DNA from: Pseudoalteromonas piratica
GTDB taxonomy: Bacteria > Pseudomonadota > Gammaproteobacteria > Enterobacterales > Alteromonadaceae
Assembly (NCBI RefSeq): GCF_000788395.1
Contig: NZ_CP009888.1
Span: 1,942,001-2,006,000 of the forward strand
Length of the DNA: 64,000 bases
Direction: 5' to 3'
The notes under the pieces are model-generated. The model saw only the letters and a list, made by a program, of their open reading frames with translations. It was not told the DNA's origin and made no database searches. Numbering within the stretch: the stretch's first letter is position 1; each line of letters starts with the position of its first letter. Below are positions 63,696 to 64,000 of this stretch, one piece after another. A program made the position numbers and the translations under genes.

Positions 63696-64000
63696 AATCT
63701 GCCAGTTAGCTTGGCATAGCCGTTCAATAAACCATTGAAAGGCTTTGCCTTGATTATCTTTATGCCACGCAATGTATAAGTCTTGTTTTGGTCTTGGAAT
63801 GGTGCACTCTTTTTGTACTAGCTCGCCGTTTGCAAGATATTGTTTAGCAATATGACTTGGCAAAAATCCCACACCAATACCGGCAAGTTGAGCTGCGAGT
63901 TTTGCTTGCATTGAATTAACATTGATTACTTGCTTGGCACTAAATAGCCCGGTACTTCGCTCTGGCAGCAAAGTAGAAGTGTCCGATACCACAATCGCTG
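63675..64000 (-). CDS. LysR-family regulator, C-terminal part, cut by window edge
   Basis: The last 108 codons of a LysR-type regulator, with the frame open to the window edge. Effector-domain features are visible: QVINVNSMQAKLAAQLAGIGVGFLPSHIAKQYLANGELV and the usual C-terminal helix. The HTH lies beyond 64000. The target is unknown. The last codons coincide with one arm of an inverted repeat. Confidence 0.8.
   Translation of the reverse strand, partial: AIVVSDTSTLLPERSTGLFSAKQVINVNSMQAKLAAQLAGIGVGFLPSHIAKQYLANGELVQKECTIPRPKQDLYIAWHKDNQGKAFQWFIERLCQANWQIDTDCIN

Overview
The window is a gene-dense stretch of chromosome from a marine gammaproteobacterium, most likely an Alteromonadales member close to Pseudoalteromonas. 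This rests on three things: AT-rich coding sequence, the gene content (class I fumarase, leucine dehydrogenase, LonB-type protease, PrkA/YeaH/SpoVR trio, hybrid kinases), and gene orders shared with enteric bacteria. I see no prophage, insertion sequence, CRISPR array, toxin-antitoxin or defence locus. Both ends cut genes: leuS on the left and a LysR regulator on the right.

Layout. 1-13169: leuS (partial), a YbeL-type zinc-ribbon protein, a LonB-type protease, a membrane hybrid kinase, then the miaB-ybeZ-ybeY-corC-lnt operon on the minus strand. 13393-15788: a UbiF-type hydroxylase followed by nine minus-strand tRNA genes (Met, Leu, Gln, Leu, Gln, Leu, Gln, Met, Leu in transcription order). 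The array has a GC-rich-discriminator promoter, and 16 copies of an 8-bp tandem repeat lie beyond its 3' end. 16126-20404: rplY-pth-ychF and radD. 20489-28458: a sensor HD-GYP protein, then prkA-yeaH-spoVR. 28683-37180: sodB and grxD divergent around an IscR-like site, a periplasmic binding protein, and gltBD behind ARG boxes and a perfect ACGT-rich palindrome. 37260-42169: recN with LexA boxes, a small membrane protein, nadK, an HrcA-like regulator and grpE with a sigma-32 promoter. 42240-50690: a Bcr/CflA efflux pump, an M48 lipoprotein, and a signalling cluster: a hybrid kinase lacking its phospho-acceptor His, a CBS protein, a coiled-coil membrane protein, and a TPR response regulator with a small kinase. 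50859-58493: cysB, sdaA-nudL-pabB, class I fumarase, leucine dehydrogenase. 58600-64000: a chloramphenicol-acetyltransferase-like enzyme, hrpB, an RNA-methyltransferase-like protein, an MtfA-like peptidase, and the LysR fragment.

Functional themes are translation and tRNA supply, envelope maturation, stress response (SOS, heat shock, Fe-S/oxidative) and nitrogen/amino-acid metabolism. GltBD and leucine dehydrogenase share an operator-like motif, which suggests coupled control of glutamate synthesis and branched-chain amino-acid use.

The least ordinary items are the probable pseudokinase at 44551-46797 with its signalling neighbours, the HrcA-like gene whose stop codon overlaps the grpE sigma-32 promoter, the expanded Leu-Gln tRNA array with its 8-bp repeat tract, and the shared gltB/ldh palindrome. 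I found no clear-cut new multi-gene system.
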